DNA of 64,000 nucleotides. Source: Nemertoderma westbladi (taxonomy: Eukaryota; Xenacoelomorpha; Nemertodermatida; Nemertodermatidae). The stretch lies in NCBI GenBank assembly GCA_032718475.1, contig JAUCBJ010002221.1, forward strand, positions 62,001-126,000, in the 5' to 3' direction. The translations under genes and the position numbers were made by a program. Each line of letters starts with the position of its first letter. Position 1 is the first letter of the stretch. The notes under the pieces were generated by a model. The model was not told the origin of the DNA. It saw nothing but the letters and a program-made list of their open reading frames with translations, and did no database searches. This document shows, piece by piece, positions 31,481 to 43,722 of this stretch.

Positions 31481-33925
31481 TGTAGTTTTGTTTTGGTTTA
31501 TAATTTTCAGAGGGTCTACATTTTTTTGAATATTATTTGTATAGTTGATATAAAACCATTTGAACTGGAGGGATCGTCTGTCAGTTGGCCCTTGGGAGCC
31601 TTTATAACTTTATCTACAGTAGTTATTTTCACGATATTTGTATTTTAATGGTGCCTAGCACCCGCTATCTATACACTGTGACATGGAATGCTATATAGAG
31701 ACGGAACCACATTAGTGTGCTACCCCTGAGACCACCCAAATTTTTTGCTTATGACGTAGACATGAGTAAGTGATGTTGATTTATGAAATAAAAAATGGGG
31801 GTCATCGTACTCGTTCAAGAGATATTCACGTTTCCATGGCAACCAGCTAAATTTTTTTTGGTCGAAATACTGCTGTTAAAACTGTTAAACATTGCTTATT
31901 ATTGTCAAACATTACTTTCAAATAAATATATTCTTATTTTACTTTTACAGTTGGTAACCATGGAAACGGCGAATAGTTACTAATATATTTAATTAATAAA
32001 GAATAAATGCACATAACAACCCCGGGACAAGTGTTAACACATAAACAACAATATTGTGCATTGGCTCTCATTTTTTCACCATTATGGATCCATGTTACCA
32101 TAGCAACGGGTTGAAATTGATGATTTTCTTACATAGAAGGCCCTAGAATACATTTAATAATAACAGTAATAGCAAACGGCAAGCATAACTTGTGTACCGG
32201 CACCAAAGTTTTATTATTTGAATTACTGTATGTATTTTATGTGTGTTATAGGATTTTAATACAAGAAAATTCTAGAACATAGATGGACACAATATTAAGA
32301 TAGCTATAATATTGTTATTTTGTGGGTTATTTTACTATGTTATGGGTACCCACTTTTTGTCTAATTTTCTTCATTTGAAAAAGGCTTTTTTTGTTCTAGA
32401 ACAAATATTTCACCTTCTGCCAGTAAGATGGTAGCTAGTACAGTAGTTTTGATTTTGTATTAGCTAGTACTTTTTATTAGCTAGTAAAAACAATTATAAT
32501 TGAAAAATTGAAAAAAAATTTTGACCAACTTTTTTCTTGTAAAAATGGCTTTTATAATGAGGGTTCTTATTCTAGAACAAATATTTGACCTTCTGACAGA
32601 AAGATGGTAGCTAGTACGTTTTATTTTATGTTAGCTACTTACAGTAGTACCATTTATTATTAGTTAGTAAAAAAAAATAAAGATATATTTCAATTTTTTT
32701 AATTTATAGTCAAAGTAGCTAGTAATTTTTCACTAGCTAGTTTTTATACAGAATATAGGCAGATGTCAAAATACAGATTTTACTAAATCAGAAATATAAA
32801 TTATATACATTTTTATATTTAGGCCTACTCAGTCAGAACACTACCGTTACTTAAAGGACTACCGGTAGTTTATTGTGTTGAATAATATTACCTTCTTCAT
32901 CTTTTCAAGAGTATCCAAAAAATTTCTAGATTTATTTATCTTTTTATTAGTCATTTCTAGAATATCTTGATAATATGGAAATTGTCTAAATAAAAGGGGC
33001 ACTACAAATTTTCTTTTGTAATTTTAAGATCACTAGCTACCTTTAAAAACACTAGCTACCATAATAAAAAATAATAGCTAACCTCTCTCAGAAGGTGAAA
33101 TTTACGTTCTAGAAGTTTTTTTCCTAAATATGTTAGTGAAATTTATAAATTTAAAGGTACGGTAACAGTTCCGTATAGAACTGCATTTTTAGAACATAAA
33201 TCATTGTTACCATGGCAACAGTTAAGAGTTCTAGAACAAAAAATATACACTATTCTAGAACAAAAATAAAATAAAAAATTATTGTTCTAGAACATATAGC
33301 TAGTAATTTTTTAAATTTAAAATAGCTAGTAAAAAATTATTTACTTATATTATTATTAAAAAAATTTTCTACCAGTACCAAATTGTATTATTTGTTAAAT
33401 TTACTAGCTACAGTGTTTTCAAATTAAAAAAAAACTAGCTATATGTTTTAGAACATTATTATTTTTTATTTGATTTATTTAATATTATATGTATTATACA
33501 CTATTCTAGAGCATAAATAATACAAATAATATAATGTTCTAGAACATATAGCTAGTTATTTTTCAAATTTAGAATAGCTAGTAATACAAAAAAATTTATT
33601 ATTTATATTATTTATTTATAAGATGACATTTATGGTCTATAAAAAGCCTCAAGATAATAGCAATTAACATGGTCAAATAATTATTGGTCAAAAATTGGGT
33701 ACCCATAACTTAGTAACGCCCTATGCCCTGTTTATCCACTTTTTGACGAATGATTTGCACGTGTTAATGGCCGATATAATGAGGTTTTATGTTCTAGAAC
33801 ATTAATTTCACATTCTGAGTTTTTATTAATTAATAAATAAAGTTTGACAGATATCATTGATATCAAAGGTATTTTGTATGAAATTTTTTTTTTGTTTTGG
33901 AATAATTTTAGTACCCAGATATACT
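31481..33925. other. AT-rich region with many TTCTAGAA and TAGCTAGTA palindromes
   Basis: Between about 32265 and 33800, TTCTAGAA (often TTCTAGAACA) occurs roughly ten times, for example near 32270, 32394, 32571, 33228, 33252, 33282, 33535 and 33797. TAGCTAGTA-type words are interspersed. No coding sequence is seen. TTCTAGAA fits the heat-shock-element pattern nTTCnnGAAn, but a degenerate repeat family explains it as well. Confidence 0.5.
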
Positions 33926-36160
33926 AATGGCCAGCGAACGACCTGACCTGCATTGCCTTTGTAAGATTATATTGACTCATTAATAATTGTTGAAAGATGA
34001 AAGAAATGTTTTATATGTAACAATACTAAGAACGTGTTTCGATTCAGGGTTGAGTGGGCCAACTCATTTCCCATTGCAATAGACACCCGTATTAAGGAAA
34101 ACTATGGAGTTTGTATGGATCACTTTGGTACCACCATGATAATTCGAGAACCATTTAGGAGACCGGCGCTAACACCAGACGCTAAGCCTTTAATTACACC
34201 GGGGACTTTCCAACTAACAAAGACTCAGCATGGCAAAATAAAGAAGCCATTTCAACGTAATGTTAGCGATAAAGAGTATGATCGTCTGCAGATGAAATTA
34301 TATCTGAAATAGATAATTATACTTTGGGGTCGAGCACAATGTTGAAATGGTACTTTTAGAGTTCATCAACAAAATTAAATTTTACAAAAAAGTTCCCGTA
34401 TACCCGAAGGAAATAGTAAGGATTTGTGTTATTCTGCGCCTAAAGAGCAAACAAGCATACCGGGAGTTGTTGAAAGTATTTCCAAATGTACCTAGTTTGT
34501 CTTACATAGAAAAGTTGATTAGTGGTGAGATTGATATTGAGAGATTGCTTAGTGAAATGAAGATGGATGAAAATATGATAAGATGTTGATGAAATATATT
34601 TACAGGAAGAACTGGTCTTTGCACAAGGTGGTATAGTAGAGAGCGAACGAAAATTGACTGATTTCATGATACGCGGGTTGACTTATGGGGAGCCTGTTGT
34701 CCTCCAGAGTAGTCCATCTGATAAAGGAATGACAGCAGATAAGTTGTTATCTACTGTTAAAAATATAAAAAACAAGCTGAATGGAATTTCGAAAACATTG
34801 AGGGCTGTGTGCTTTGATGGCTGCAATGTTAATACTTCGCTTTAGCGACGAATTGAGGAGACATTCAAAGATGAAGTGTTGCCATTTTTTGATTATAACC
34901 AGTAGCCACCTCTACAAAAATTTTCGTAATAACCTTTTTGCTTGTGGTGTTCTCGAACCACCACCATTTTCCTGGAAGTACCTTAACGACACTTTTACAA
35001 TTAGAGAAAACGCAAAGGTTGATGTAAGAGATTTGAGAAATACCTATAATCTAGATACTGAGGAAATGAAAATTTATGATGACTCATATGAAACAAAGTC
35101 TAATAGTGAATCGCTCAAACTGCCTACAAAGATGCGATTGGCGCCGCAGCTCACTTATGATTCTCTTCATGTCGGTAAACGAAAGCAGTGCACTCAACTA
35201 GCATTGAATTTAACCCACGATTCAACCATAGCTGCTATTCGTCATTACATCGGAAAACAAAATGATACGGCAGACTATTTTCGAGTAATTCGCTTATTTT
35301 GGGAGTTTTTTAACTCAAAAACAAGTACAAATAAAAATCCGTACACCCGAACATTAGAATGTACAGACTTAGAGAGAAGACGGTTTATAAATGTTTACTT
35401 AGATTGGATAGTGAGATGGAAAGAATCTGGTAAACCTGGGTACTCAAAGCAAACCCTAGAGGCGCTCATCACCACATTAAAAAGTACAATTAAAATTATA
35501 GAACTCGAATTTGACAATCTTGGTACACGTCGATTTAACGTATCAGTTCTGGGAGATGACGATATTGAGAATAACTTTTCAAGATACAGAAGTTCAGCTG
35601 GAGGAAGGTTTCTTGTAAGTAAACGCGAGGTTTTGAATGCGAAAAAGTTAATTGCCATTGATATCGCCTTAAAAGAAGACATTGATTTAAGCATAATTTT
35701 TGGGAGGAAGAAAACGTGATGATGTTGAGAAGTTGATTGCCACGATACAATTGAATTATGATCTCAATGCACTTGAAGTGACTGATAGTGCTTTCGATAG
35801 AATAGAGATGGTTACGGGATGGGTACTTCACTGTTTTCCAGGGCTTCGGTCATGTAACAATTGTAGAATTTTGTTGAAGGATATATATTTCAAGAACAAG
35901 GAGATATTCATTAACATAGTAAACCGCGGAGGCCAGAAATAGTAGAATTGTTCAGTAGCTTTTTCCTAATTTTAGATGTTGCATATATGGAAATATTTTA
36001 AAAGGAGACGTGCGCGCTTACCCTGACTGAACTTCTAACCAAGCTTTTTGCAGACGATCTGGCCGAACTGATGTGCCATGGCTGTTACACCACTTACAGT
36101 GGAAGGATCTTTGCAAAGATTTCGCACGTTTTTCTGTCAGCTGAAAGAAACTTTGTCAAA
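33926..36160 (+). pseudogene. P-element-like transposase with THAP-type zinc finger
   Basis: A C2CH pattern is readable in one frame: CFIC at 34007-34018 and CMDH at 34112-34123, 31 residues apart (slightly short for THAP), followed by a LTPDAKP segment. In later frames come a helical part (34347-34589), DEIYLQEELVFAQGG and CFDGCNVN (two candidate catalytic Asp, near 34590 and 34815), HLYKNFRNNLF, an insertion domain (34814-35719) and a C-terminal GWVLHCF and C-NC segment (35780-35870). This is the layout of P-element/THAP9-type transposases, which bind DNA by the THAP domain and cut with an RNase H-like core. Frames change at least four times, so it is inactive. An ATG at 33926 may belong to a first exon, but I could not join it in phase. 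Confidence 0.65.
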
Positions 36161-37280
36161 TAAAAAATTGACGAAAAAAATAAATGGAACACTGGAATGT
36201 CTGCATTCAAGACTCCTCAACGGAATAAAACCAGATAAATATTATAAAATGTAAAAGTTTGAGCCAATAATTTAGCGCATACATCACATAAGATCCTAAG
36301 GATGCTAAAAGGTTTCCCGTGGAGATTCGCAAAATATTAACTCCGCCAGCAGGACTTCCACCACACGCCTTGGTTCAAAAGGTTTGAAAAACAGTTTCGT
36401 ACACAAAAATAACTTATTAGGCTTCTATAAAAATCTTTAAAAAATTATGTTGGATATTGTAAACACACTTTTTTGGGTACATTTACACTTATTAAAACTA
36501 GAAAGCCAGCAAGCTGGCTGGAAGGAGCCCGGGGGAAGGATCCTATTTACAAGACTATTAGAAATAAACCTTGTCGGTCAGCAGTAACAATTGACTAAAC
36601 AATTGTCTAAACTATAAGGCCTTCTATAAAACTAAACTATAAAGTTAGCTGACTTTGTGGCTCGTCCCACATAATAAAAAATGAAACATTGTTATGACAA
36701 CACACCCGGTTCTTTTAAATTTGCGTGATTTGATTTATGCTCGCACCACTATTTGTAAGAAATGTTAAAACTTATCTTACAGTATGCCAATGTAGTAATG
36801 GTATTAAAATATAATTAAATTAATTTACACTATTAATGCTTCAGCTAAAAAATGATGCTAATCCTATGTAATAAAAAAATTAAGAATAATATTTTTAAGA
36901 ACATTCTACATATATCAGTATATCCTATACAAAATAATCAGCCCAATGATTCGTGGAATAATAATAATATAATCCTACTGCAGTTGTATATTTTATTTTG
37001 TTTATTGACAACTCAACTATTTTTTGTCTATACCTCAGAGCTGATAAGGAAGTGTAGACTCAGACAGCAGCCAGCAGCAGGAGGGGTGTAGTCAAGAAAT
37101 TCTGCCTTGATGGAATTCTATCTCAGCACTCAATCATTACTACACAGCTACTGTAGCTGCTGCAGCAGCTCAGGGAGGAGTTGTTACTTTACCATTGCTT
37201 TTAATTTCGCGACAAAATAATTTCAAAAAAACGAAACATCTGATATTTTGTAACGCGATTATGAACCACCAAAGCAATTT
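36161..37280. other. No recognisable gene
   Basis: AT-rich DNA between the P-like remnant and the CR1-like LINE. It may include untranslated LINE sequence at its right end, but no boundary is visible. Confidence 0.4.
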
Positions 37281-37294
37281 ACTTGTAAAATTTC

Positions 37295-38206
37295 AGCGGT
37301 CTTCAAGACCGTGTGGCGGTTCTCGAGTCCTGTTGCAGAACTCACGGGATTGTACCAGGCACTCCAGGTCCAGGCCTTCACGCTCCAACAGCACAGGCAG
37401 CCGGGGAGAAGGCAACAACCAATGCCTCCTCCGGTTCAGGTGTTGCCGACCACGGCAATGGAGCCAACCGCCCGAACTCAACCAAGACTAAGGGCAAAGA
37501 ACAGACTACCAGTACCATATATCGCAACGCACTGCTGGTCAAACCTCCTGTGTCGAAGGGACTTCGTCGGGGTCAAACCCGAGGACCACCATCACATGGA
37601 ACAAGAAATAACCCGTACGAGATTCCTACTAGTACAGCAGCGGCTGATTCGTCGGACGGATCGACCTCCTCGTCGGGGGAGGACTTCACGGAGGTCGGTG
37701 TGGACGGTAAACATCGTCCTGCTCGTAAGAGGAAACGCCAACAGAAGACGCGCGGCAAGGATCGCAATCCGGCCACACGGAACGAGCCGAAAGCGCCGGT
37801 GAACAGTAAACGCAAGTCCCGGAACGTCATTGCCGGTACCAAAGATACGGTTGGCTGCGGCCTAGTGACTGTCGAGCCGACGCGATCAATTCTGCTGTCT
37901 GGTGTCGCCAATGGTATGTCGTGTGAAAACATATTATCTTATGTGAAGGATACATTTGATGTGGAGATTACGTGCGCTGAGTACACGCTGCCGTATCAAA
38001 CAGCTTATAACTCGTACATGCTGTCCTGCCGTGATGGCGATCGAGAGAAACTCCTTAATCCGGAGTGCTGGCCTCGATACTCTAGGGTTAGGCCGTTCTA
38101 TGTAAATTTACGCAACTCTGCGCAATGGACTAAACCAGGCTCTAAGGTAGCAACGCCGGAAAACCAGGTAGCAACTGCTAATGGGGGTGGGACACAGATC
38201 ACCTAG
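37295..38206 (+). CDS. ORF1 of a CR1/L2-like LINE (RNA-binding gag-like protein)
   Basis: The start is unclear: the frame is open upstream of 37313 without an ATG, and a short coiled-coil-like stretch near 37300-37400 (LQDRVAVLES, then VAELTGLYQALQ in a neighbouring frame) suggests an early frameshift. The middle is Ser/Thr/Lys-rich with a basic KRKRQQKTRGK segment. The C-terminal ~80 residues (ILLSGVANGMSCENILSYVK to RVRPFYVNL) look like the RRM-like domain seen in LINE ORF1 proteins, which bind the element's RNA. ORF2 starts 88 bp downstream. Confidence 0.6.
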   Translation, partial: SGLQDRVAVLESCCRTHGIVPGTPGPGLHAPTAQAAGEKATTNASSGSGVADHGNGANRPNSTKTKGKEQTTSTIYRNALLVKPPVSKGLRRGQTRGPPSHGTRNNPYEIPTSTAAADSSDGSTSSSGEDFTEVGVDGKHRPARKRKRQQKTRGKDRNPATRNEPKAPVNSKRKSRNVIAGTKDTVGCGLVTVEPTRSILLSGVANGMSCENILSYVKDTFDVEITCAEYTLPYQTAYNSYMLSCRDGDREKLLNPECWPRYSRVRPFYVNLRNSAQWTKPGSKVATPENQVATANGGGTQIT

Positions 38207-38293
38207 TTGAATGATATTGTTAATATTATTTGACGTTGTAATAAATTACACATTGTATATCAACAATATATATATATTTTTTTCCTTTTTTTT

Positions 38294-40870
38294 TTGCTAT
38301 TCATTATGGATCGTCTCTGTATATATTCATATAATTGCAACTCAATTAAGCGTGGTGTATCTAGACTAGATAATGAAGATCTATATGACGATTATTTAGG
38401 TAGACTTAAAGGTATAATAGAATCATCTGAGGTACCGTGCTGTATTGCTGGCGATTTTAATGCTGACCGCGGCACAAATTTTTACAGTAAATTATGTGAT
38501 TGGGTTGACGAACATAATTATTACTTAGCTGATGTTAATTGTTTACCAGATAACTCGTATACTTTCGTTAGTGGTGCTCATGGTACGACTTCGTGGTTAA
38601 ACCACGTTGTTTGTACGGCCGGCCTTACAGGTGCTGTAAATAACTTTTTTATAGACTATAGTGCTGTATTACTTGACCACAAGCCCATACGTTTTAATAT
38701 TCATATTAATATTACAATAGGTGCTAATAGCAGCAGTACAAATAGTGGTACAACCAAATCGAGTTTGAATTGGAGTAAAGCCTCCCCTGACAATATTACT
38801 TATTATCACAGATTAATAGATAATTTATTAATAAATAATAACGTAGATGAACTAATTGATATATTAAATCGTTGCAATAATACCAAATGTGCAAATGAAT
38901 GTCATAGTGGTGCAAGTGAAAAATTATATATCGCAGTTTGCGAGGCGCTTAAAGTAGCTGCTGATAGGACTATACCAACTGTGATACATAAAGGTGCAAC
39001 GGGATCTGCAGATAAACAGATACCTGGATGGAATGACTATGTTGATTCTTTTCATAATGAGGCTCACCTATCTTTTCGTTTATGGCGATCCCAGGGCTTG
39101 CCTAGACAAGGTGCCGTCTACCAGCAGTACCTAACATCAAAAGCGCGGTTTAAGCGTGTCTTACGACCGGTTAAGCGTCGCGAACGGGAGATATGTGATG
39201 GCAAACTGGCTGACGCGATGTTAGACTCCACTGTTGGTAGCACTAAGTTTTGGTCTCAGGTACATAAAGTATCGACCAACCAGAGCCCTCTCCCTAACAA
39301 GGTCGGGGAAGCCGAAGGCAAAGAGCAAATAGGAAACCTCTGGAAGGATCATTTTTTCAAGTTATATAACTGTGACCTTCCTGACACTAGCCGAGTTTTT
39401 GTTGAGAGTCAATTTGAAAGTATTCCCTCCGTTAATGATTATACATTTTGTAAAGAGGATATTTTTAACTCTATTAGCCAATTGGCCGTTGGTAAAGCAA
39501 TAGGTACAGATGATATATCTTCGGAACATCTTAAATACGGCTGTACAGAGTTATTGTGTAGCATTCTATCTTGTTTATTTAATTCAATGTTGTGCCATGA
39601 CTATATACCACCGCCACCGGGCCTTATTGAGTCTAAGATACTTCCTTTAATTAAGGACAAGACAGGTGATATCAGCTCGAGTGATAATTATAGAGGTATT
39701 GCAATCTCAACTGTATTCTCCAAACTATTTGAGAGGCTGATACTTTCTAATGTAAGTAGATACTTAGATACTACAGACAATCAGTTTGGTTTCAAACCGA
39801 AATCGGGCACTGAACTGTGTCTGTGTATCCTCGCTTTTAAGGAGACAGTAAATTTTTATTTACAAAATAATAGCCCGGTATTTACTTGTTTGTTGGATTT
39901 CAGCAAGGCATTTGATTGATGTAATCATTATTTACTATTTTCTAAATTAATTACTAGGGGCGTACCGGTTATTTTTCTTAGAATAATATGCTTTTGGTAT
40001 CGTAACCAATTACTGTTTGTTTCGTGGGGTAAATTTAGTTCGAGTAAATTTCATGTCACGAATGGTACAAAACAAGGGGGGATCCTGAGCCCATATTTAT
40101 TTAACGTATATATGGATGATTTAAGTGCAGCTTTAAATCGGTGCAATTTTGGTTGCTCTATTAACGGTAGAAGGATCAATCACGTAGGATATGCGGACGA
40201 TTTGTCACTGCTATCCAATACTATGTTTGGTTTACAACAACTACTAAATATATGTATGGATTATGCAGACCTATTCTCAATTAAGTTTAATTTAAAAAAG
40301 ACCAAATGTATATATTTTATCCCGAAATGCTGTAGCAAGTCTATATTTGGTAATGTGTACTTATTAGGCACTCCTATTGATATTGTAGATAAAATTGTAT
40401 TTCTTGGCCACGTAATCCACTCGTCTACTGACGATGATTATGATGTAAAGCGCCAGACTTGTGCGTTGTATGCAAGAGCAAACTACTTGGTTAGGAATTT
40501 TGGTAATTGTGCTAGGAATGTAAAAATACGTCTTTTTCGTTCCTATTGTACTAATGTTTATGGGAACGCGCTGTGGGCTAGAGCGAACTATTCTATGTCT
40601 GTCCACAACAAATTGCGCACTGCATATAAAAGTAGCATTCGAATGCTTTTTAAAATTCCGAGAATGGCTAACGACACAACTCCCACAAGTATGTCGCTAA
40701 CCTGCAGCTTACTTGGATTACCATCCTTTGTACATATTAGAGCCAATGCTATTGAGAGCCTATCACGGCGCTTGGATACCAGTACCAATAGCATTATTAA
40801 TGTGATTCGCACATGTTGCACAGAATCTAGAATTAGGGCCATGAATGACCTGTCCCTACTTTACGATTAA
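38294..40870 (+). pseudogene. ORF2 of a CR1/L2-like LINE: endonuclease remnant plus RT, one nonsense codon
   Basis: About 859 codons in one frame, interrupted only by TGA at 39917-39919 right after SKAFD. The endonuclease begins SYNCNSIKRGV but then jumps to YLGRLKGIIE, so roughly the first half of that domain is deleted; GDFNAD is kept, while the usual S-x-x-DH reads SWLNHV. The RT is otherwise complete: YRGIAIST, LLDFSKAFD, GTKQGGILSPYLFNVYMDDL and VGYADDLSLLS. A thumb and C-terminal domain run to the stop at 40870. Such a protein would nick target DNA and copy the element RNA there. The TGA is one C-to-T change from CGA (Arg), a common CpG decay. Confidence 0.85.
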
Positions 40871-41018
40871 TATCTAAATATTGTGCTATTAAATATTCAT
40901 TTTCATAATTTAGTACTGTATCGTGTAAACTATATTGTCTGATCGGTGTATTGTTTTTACTATGAACCTTGTTTGGTTTGAAATAAAGGAATAAATAAAT
41001 AAATAAATAAAATAAATA
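40871..41018 (+). other. 3' UTR and (AAAT)n tail of the CR1/L2-like LINE
   Basis: A TTTGAAATAAAGG segment is followed by repeated AAAT (40982-41017). The tail joins directly to a LINE family B fragment at 41019. Confidence 0.7.
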
Positions 41019-42106
41019 GTGGACCCAGTGGTCACAAGTCCCAGATAGACCATATCCTGTTTTGTAGGAAATACTGGAGCTCTATACAAGACTGTAATTT
41101 GAAGAACCGAGTGTTATGGGGCGTCCTCCAGGGAGACACACTTGCACCATTCTTGTTCATAATTGTTGTTGACTATGTTCTACGCATGTCCTTACATCAT
41201 CATAAAGATGATGGTGTGATGATAACTCCACCTACTGGCTCCAGAAGTCGAGGAAATCCTGCCAAGTACCTAACTGATCTAGACTTTGCTGATGACTTAG
41301 GAGTACTCTCAGAATCACTAGAGGGAGCCCAACGGCTCCTCAGCTTATTAGAATATGCTGCTTCTAGTGTTGGTCTTTTTATTAACTCCAGAAAGACCAA
41401 AATTTTGACAGTTAACTTTGAAAGTCCTCAGCAAGTCTCTGATCGGATGAGCATAAGCTCAAAAGATGGTATGCTTGAGCATGTGGATGACTTCTGATAC
41501 CTGGGATCATGGATCTGGAAGTCAGGTGAGGACCTTCGAATACGTAAGGGAAAGGCATGGGTAGCCTTGAATAGGCTTTCCAGGATTTGGAAGTCACCAA
41601 GAATTAATCGGAAACTTAAGGTCCGATTATTTAGAGCATCAGTAGTTCCAGTACTCCTCTATGGGAGTCCATGCTGGGCTCTAACTGCTGAGGACACCAA
41701 ATCTCTGGATGGCACATTCACAAGAATGCTACACCGGGTGCATTGTGTCAAGTACAATGCACACATCTCCAACCAGACACTATATAACATTGGAGGTGTC
41801 TCATTGGTTCCCCCAAGCTTGACAGTAGAACAAAATCGCCCCCGCTTTGCAGGACATTGCTTTCGCTGTGAAGACCAGCCAGTGCATAATCTTGTACTTT
41901 GGCAGCCTCATGGAGTGAATAAGCATGGTTGACAGCCCATGACTTTCTTGAGACGCATCTTAAAGGACACTGGCCTTGAAGATGCGGATGATCTAGCAAA
42001 TGTCATGGGTGATAGGGAGTTGTGGCGGTGCAATTTTGTCGATAAGCCGGCACAGCATTCTTAAAAATGCAGCTGCAATGCAGCATGCCGATCCTAGTAG
42101 TAGTAG
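41019..42106 (+). pseudogene. LINE family B copy with endonuclease-RT deletion
   Basis: 41019-41098 matches the end of the endonuclease (text around SGPSGHKSQIDH in the longest copy), then jumps to VLWGVLQGDTLAPFLF of the RT (41115-), losing about 1.1 kb. It keeps the catalytic box LDFADDLGVLSE (41278-41313), which is lost in the 59-62 kb copy. A TGA near 41497 and small changes interrupt the C-terminal part. It ends GATCC(TAG)n at 42091-42114. Confidence 0.85.
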
Positions 42107-42114
42107 TAGTAGTA

Positions 42115-42994
42115 GCCACTATTAAGGGCGTCTTCCTATCATTGTCAAAGTCAAAGAGAACATTAACAACATCTTCACTTTGATTGTAGTTGATCATTGA
42201 TCATCACTGTTAGATTATATATAATAATAAATGTCACTGTAAGGGAACTCATTCAGCAAACGTCACTGAAGGCATTTATTTCGTCATGGGGATGAGAATA
42301 GTGAAAGACCCTTATCCAATTCTTGAGTGCTTCCCTAGTAGAATATCTACCTCCCTTCCCACTATACTTCTGGTTTTGTTCAGGGAACCTGCTGTCGGAC
42401 AATTCGTACCAGTCGAGGATGTGTAGTAGACCCCGGAAGCAGTGTCATCCAATAAGAAGGTTCAGTTTGACTTGCAATGTATATTGGATACCTACTAGTT
42501 CAATAACTACTATTCTCACCAATAGAAGTTATTGCACATACATACAGTGCGAATAATGTGAACACCAATAATACACAATAAGATACAGTTTATGTCATTA
42601 GTTAGAAGAGGTGACATTTAATGTAGAAAATGAACCCAAGAATAAATCGTATGTTAAACCCGCCACATTAAAATACACAACAACACAACTAAACATCTGA
42701 CCGTTCTAATGTTAACACCTCAACTATGTACAGAGTACACTCCCAAAATGTCAGTTACCATCTCAGCTGCAAGTATGGTGCCAAACCCCAAACCAATATA
42801 ATCCCTTTCGTTAAAACTGTATACATTGTTCCTACTGTAATATATATAGCCTCTACAATAATTATTGCACTTTGTTAGCTCTATCAATATACAGTATCTA
42901 ACTGGGTTTAGTCATCACACTGTATGTATACTCACGCCTCATCTGCTTATTATTGCACACTCCTGGCCATATCACACCATGATTCACTCGGTTG
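42115..42994. other. No recognisable feature
   Basis: AT-rich spacer between the LINE B tail and the solo LTR. Confidence 0.4.
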
Positions 42995-42999
42995 TCAAT

Positions 43000-43587
43000 T
43001 GTGGCGGGATCAGGGGATCCCGACCGGTTTATTAAGCTACGCGTCGCCGTGTTGTTGAGAATAGGAAAATAGTTTGTTGTTGCTTTGATATTTGTTATAG
43101 ATATGCAAAATGGATAATATATTACATCACAGTTCACAGAATAATATGATAGCAGTATGCAGTATAATAATTGATATGATGTAGTGACGGTGACGGTGCG
43201 AAATGTCACCGGTCTGCACTGAGTGACTGAGTAAACTAAACTAACCGGTACGGTATGCAATATAATATATGTGATTGTCACTCCTACATTACTTTGGCCT
43301 CTCAATCTAGCGGATGCTTCCCTCGCCCTTATTGGCTAATAGTCTAGTTCTCGCCTCTCACCTCTGTGGGAGTGCTCCCCCCCCCCCCCCTGCTGCTGTT
43401 ACTTTCCCTCTCGAGGTGGTTTGACCTCTAACCTCCCTTTGTGTGGCCTTCGGGGCTGTGCATTGTCCCCGTTATTGGGTGTGATACGAGATTAGTTGTG
43501 ATTAATCTCGTATCTCCAATATTGCTGAAAAAGGGCGCCACTTCCCAACTTTATGGGGATAGTGAGGCGGAATTGAATCCGCTCACA
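43000..43587 (-). mobile_element. Solo LTR related to the 4210-4758 LTR
   Basis: On the minus strand it starts TGTGAGCGG and ends CGCCACA. The 5-bp direct repeat TCAAT flanks it at 42995-42999 and 43588-43592. Internal blocks match the LTR at 4210-4758: the CAATATTGG hairpin, ACGGGGACAAT, TATTAGCCAAT, TTAGTTTACTCAGTCA, GACGCG, AATAAACC and GGGATCC. No internal region is present, so it arose by LTR-LTR recombination. A 14-base C-run lies at 43377-43390. Confidence 0.9.
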
Positions 43588-43652
43588 TCAATATTAGATC
43601 TACTGTTATTACTCATTCTAATTATGTCCTTTATTGGTTTGGTATTATTCAC

Positions 43653-43722
43653 AAACACCCTTGAGGTCTTTAAAATACCAGAGAGTTTGGAGCTCATTTA
43701 TCCAATCATAGTAGATATATAT
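43653..43722 (+). pseudogene. Short LINE family B fragment
   Basis: The plus strand encodes LEVFKIPESLELIYPIIVD, matching the start of the RT domain in the 59-62 kb copy. Both sides are unrelated sequence. Confidence 0.75.

Noticed and set aside
32265-33805. Heat-shock promoter cluster as an annotated regulatory region
   Set aside because: There is no adjacent gene, and a palindromic repeat explains the pattern equally well; kept only as a finding.
36500-36525. AGCCAGCAAGCTGGCT palindrome, also near 52991
   Set aside because: Only 16 bp are shared and the flanks do not match, so chance is sufficient.
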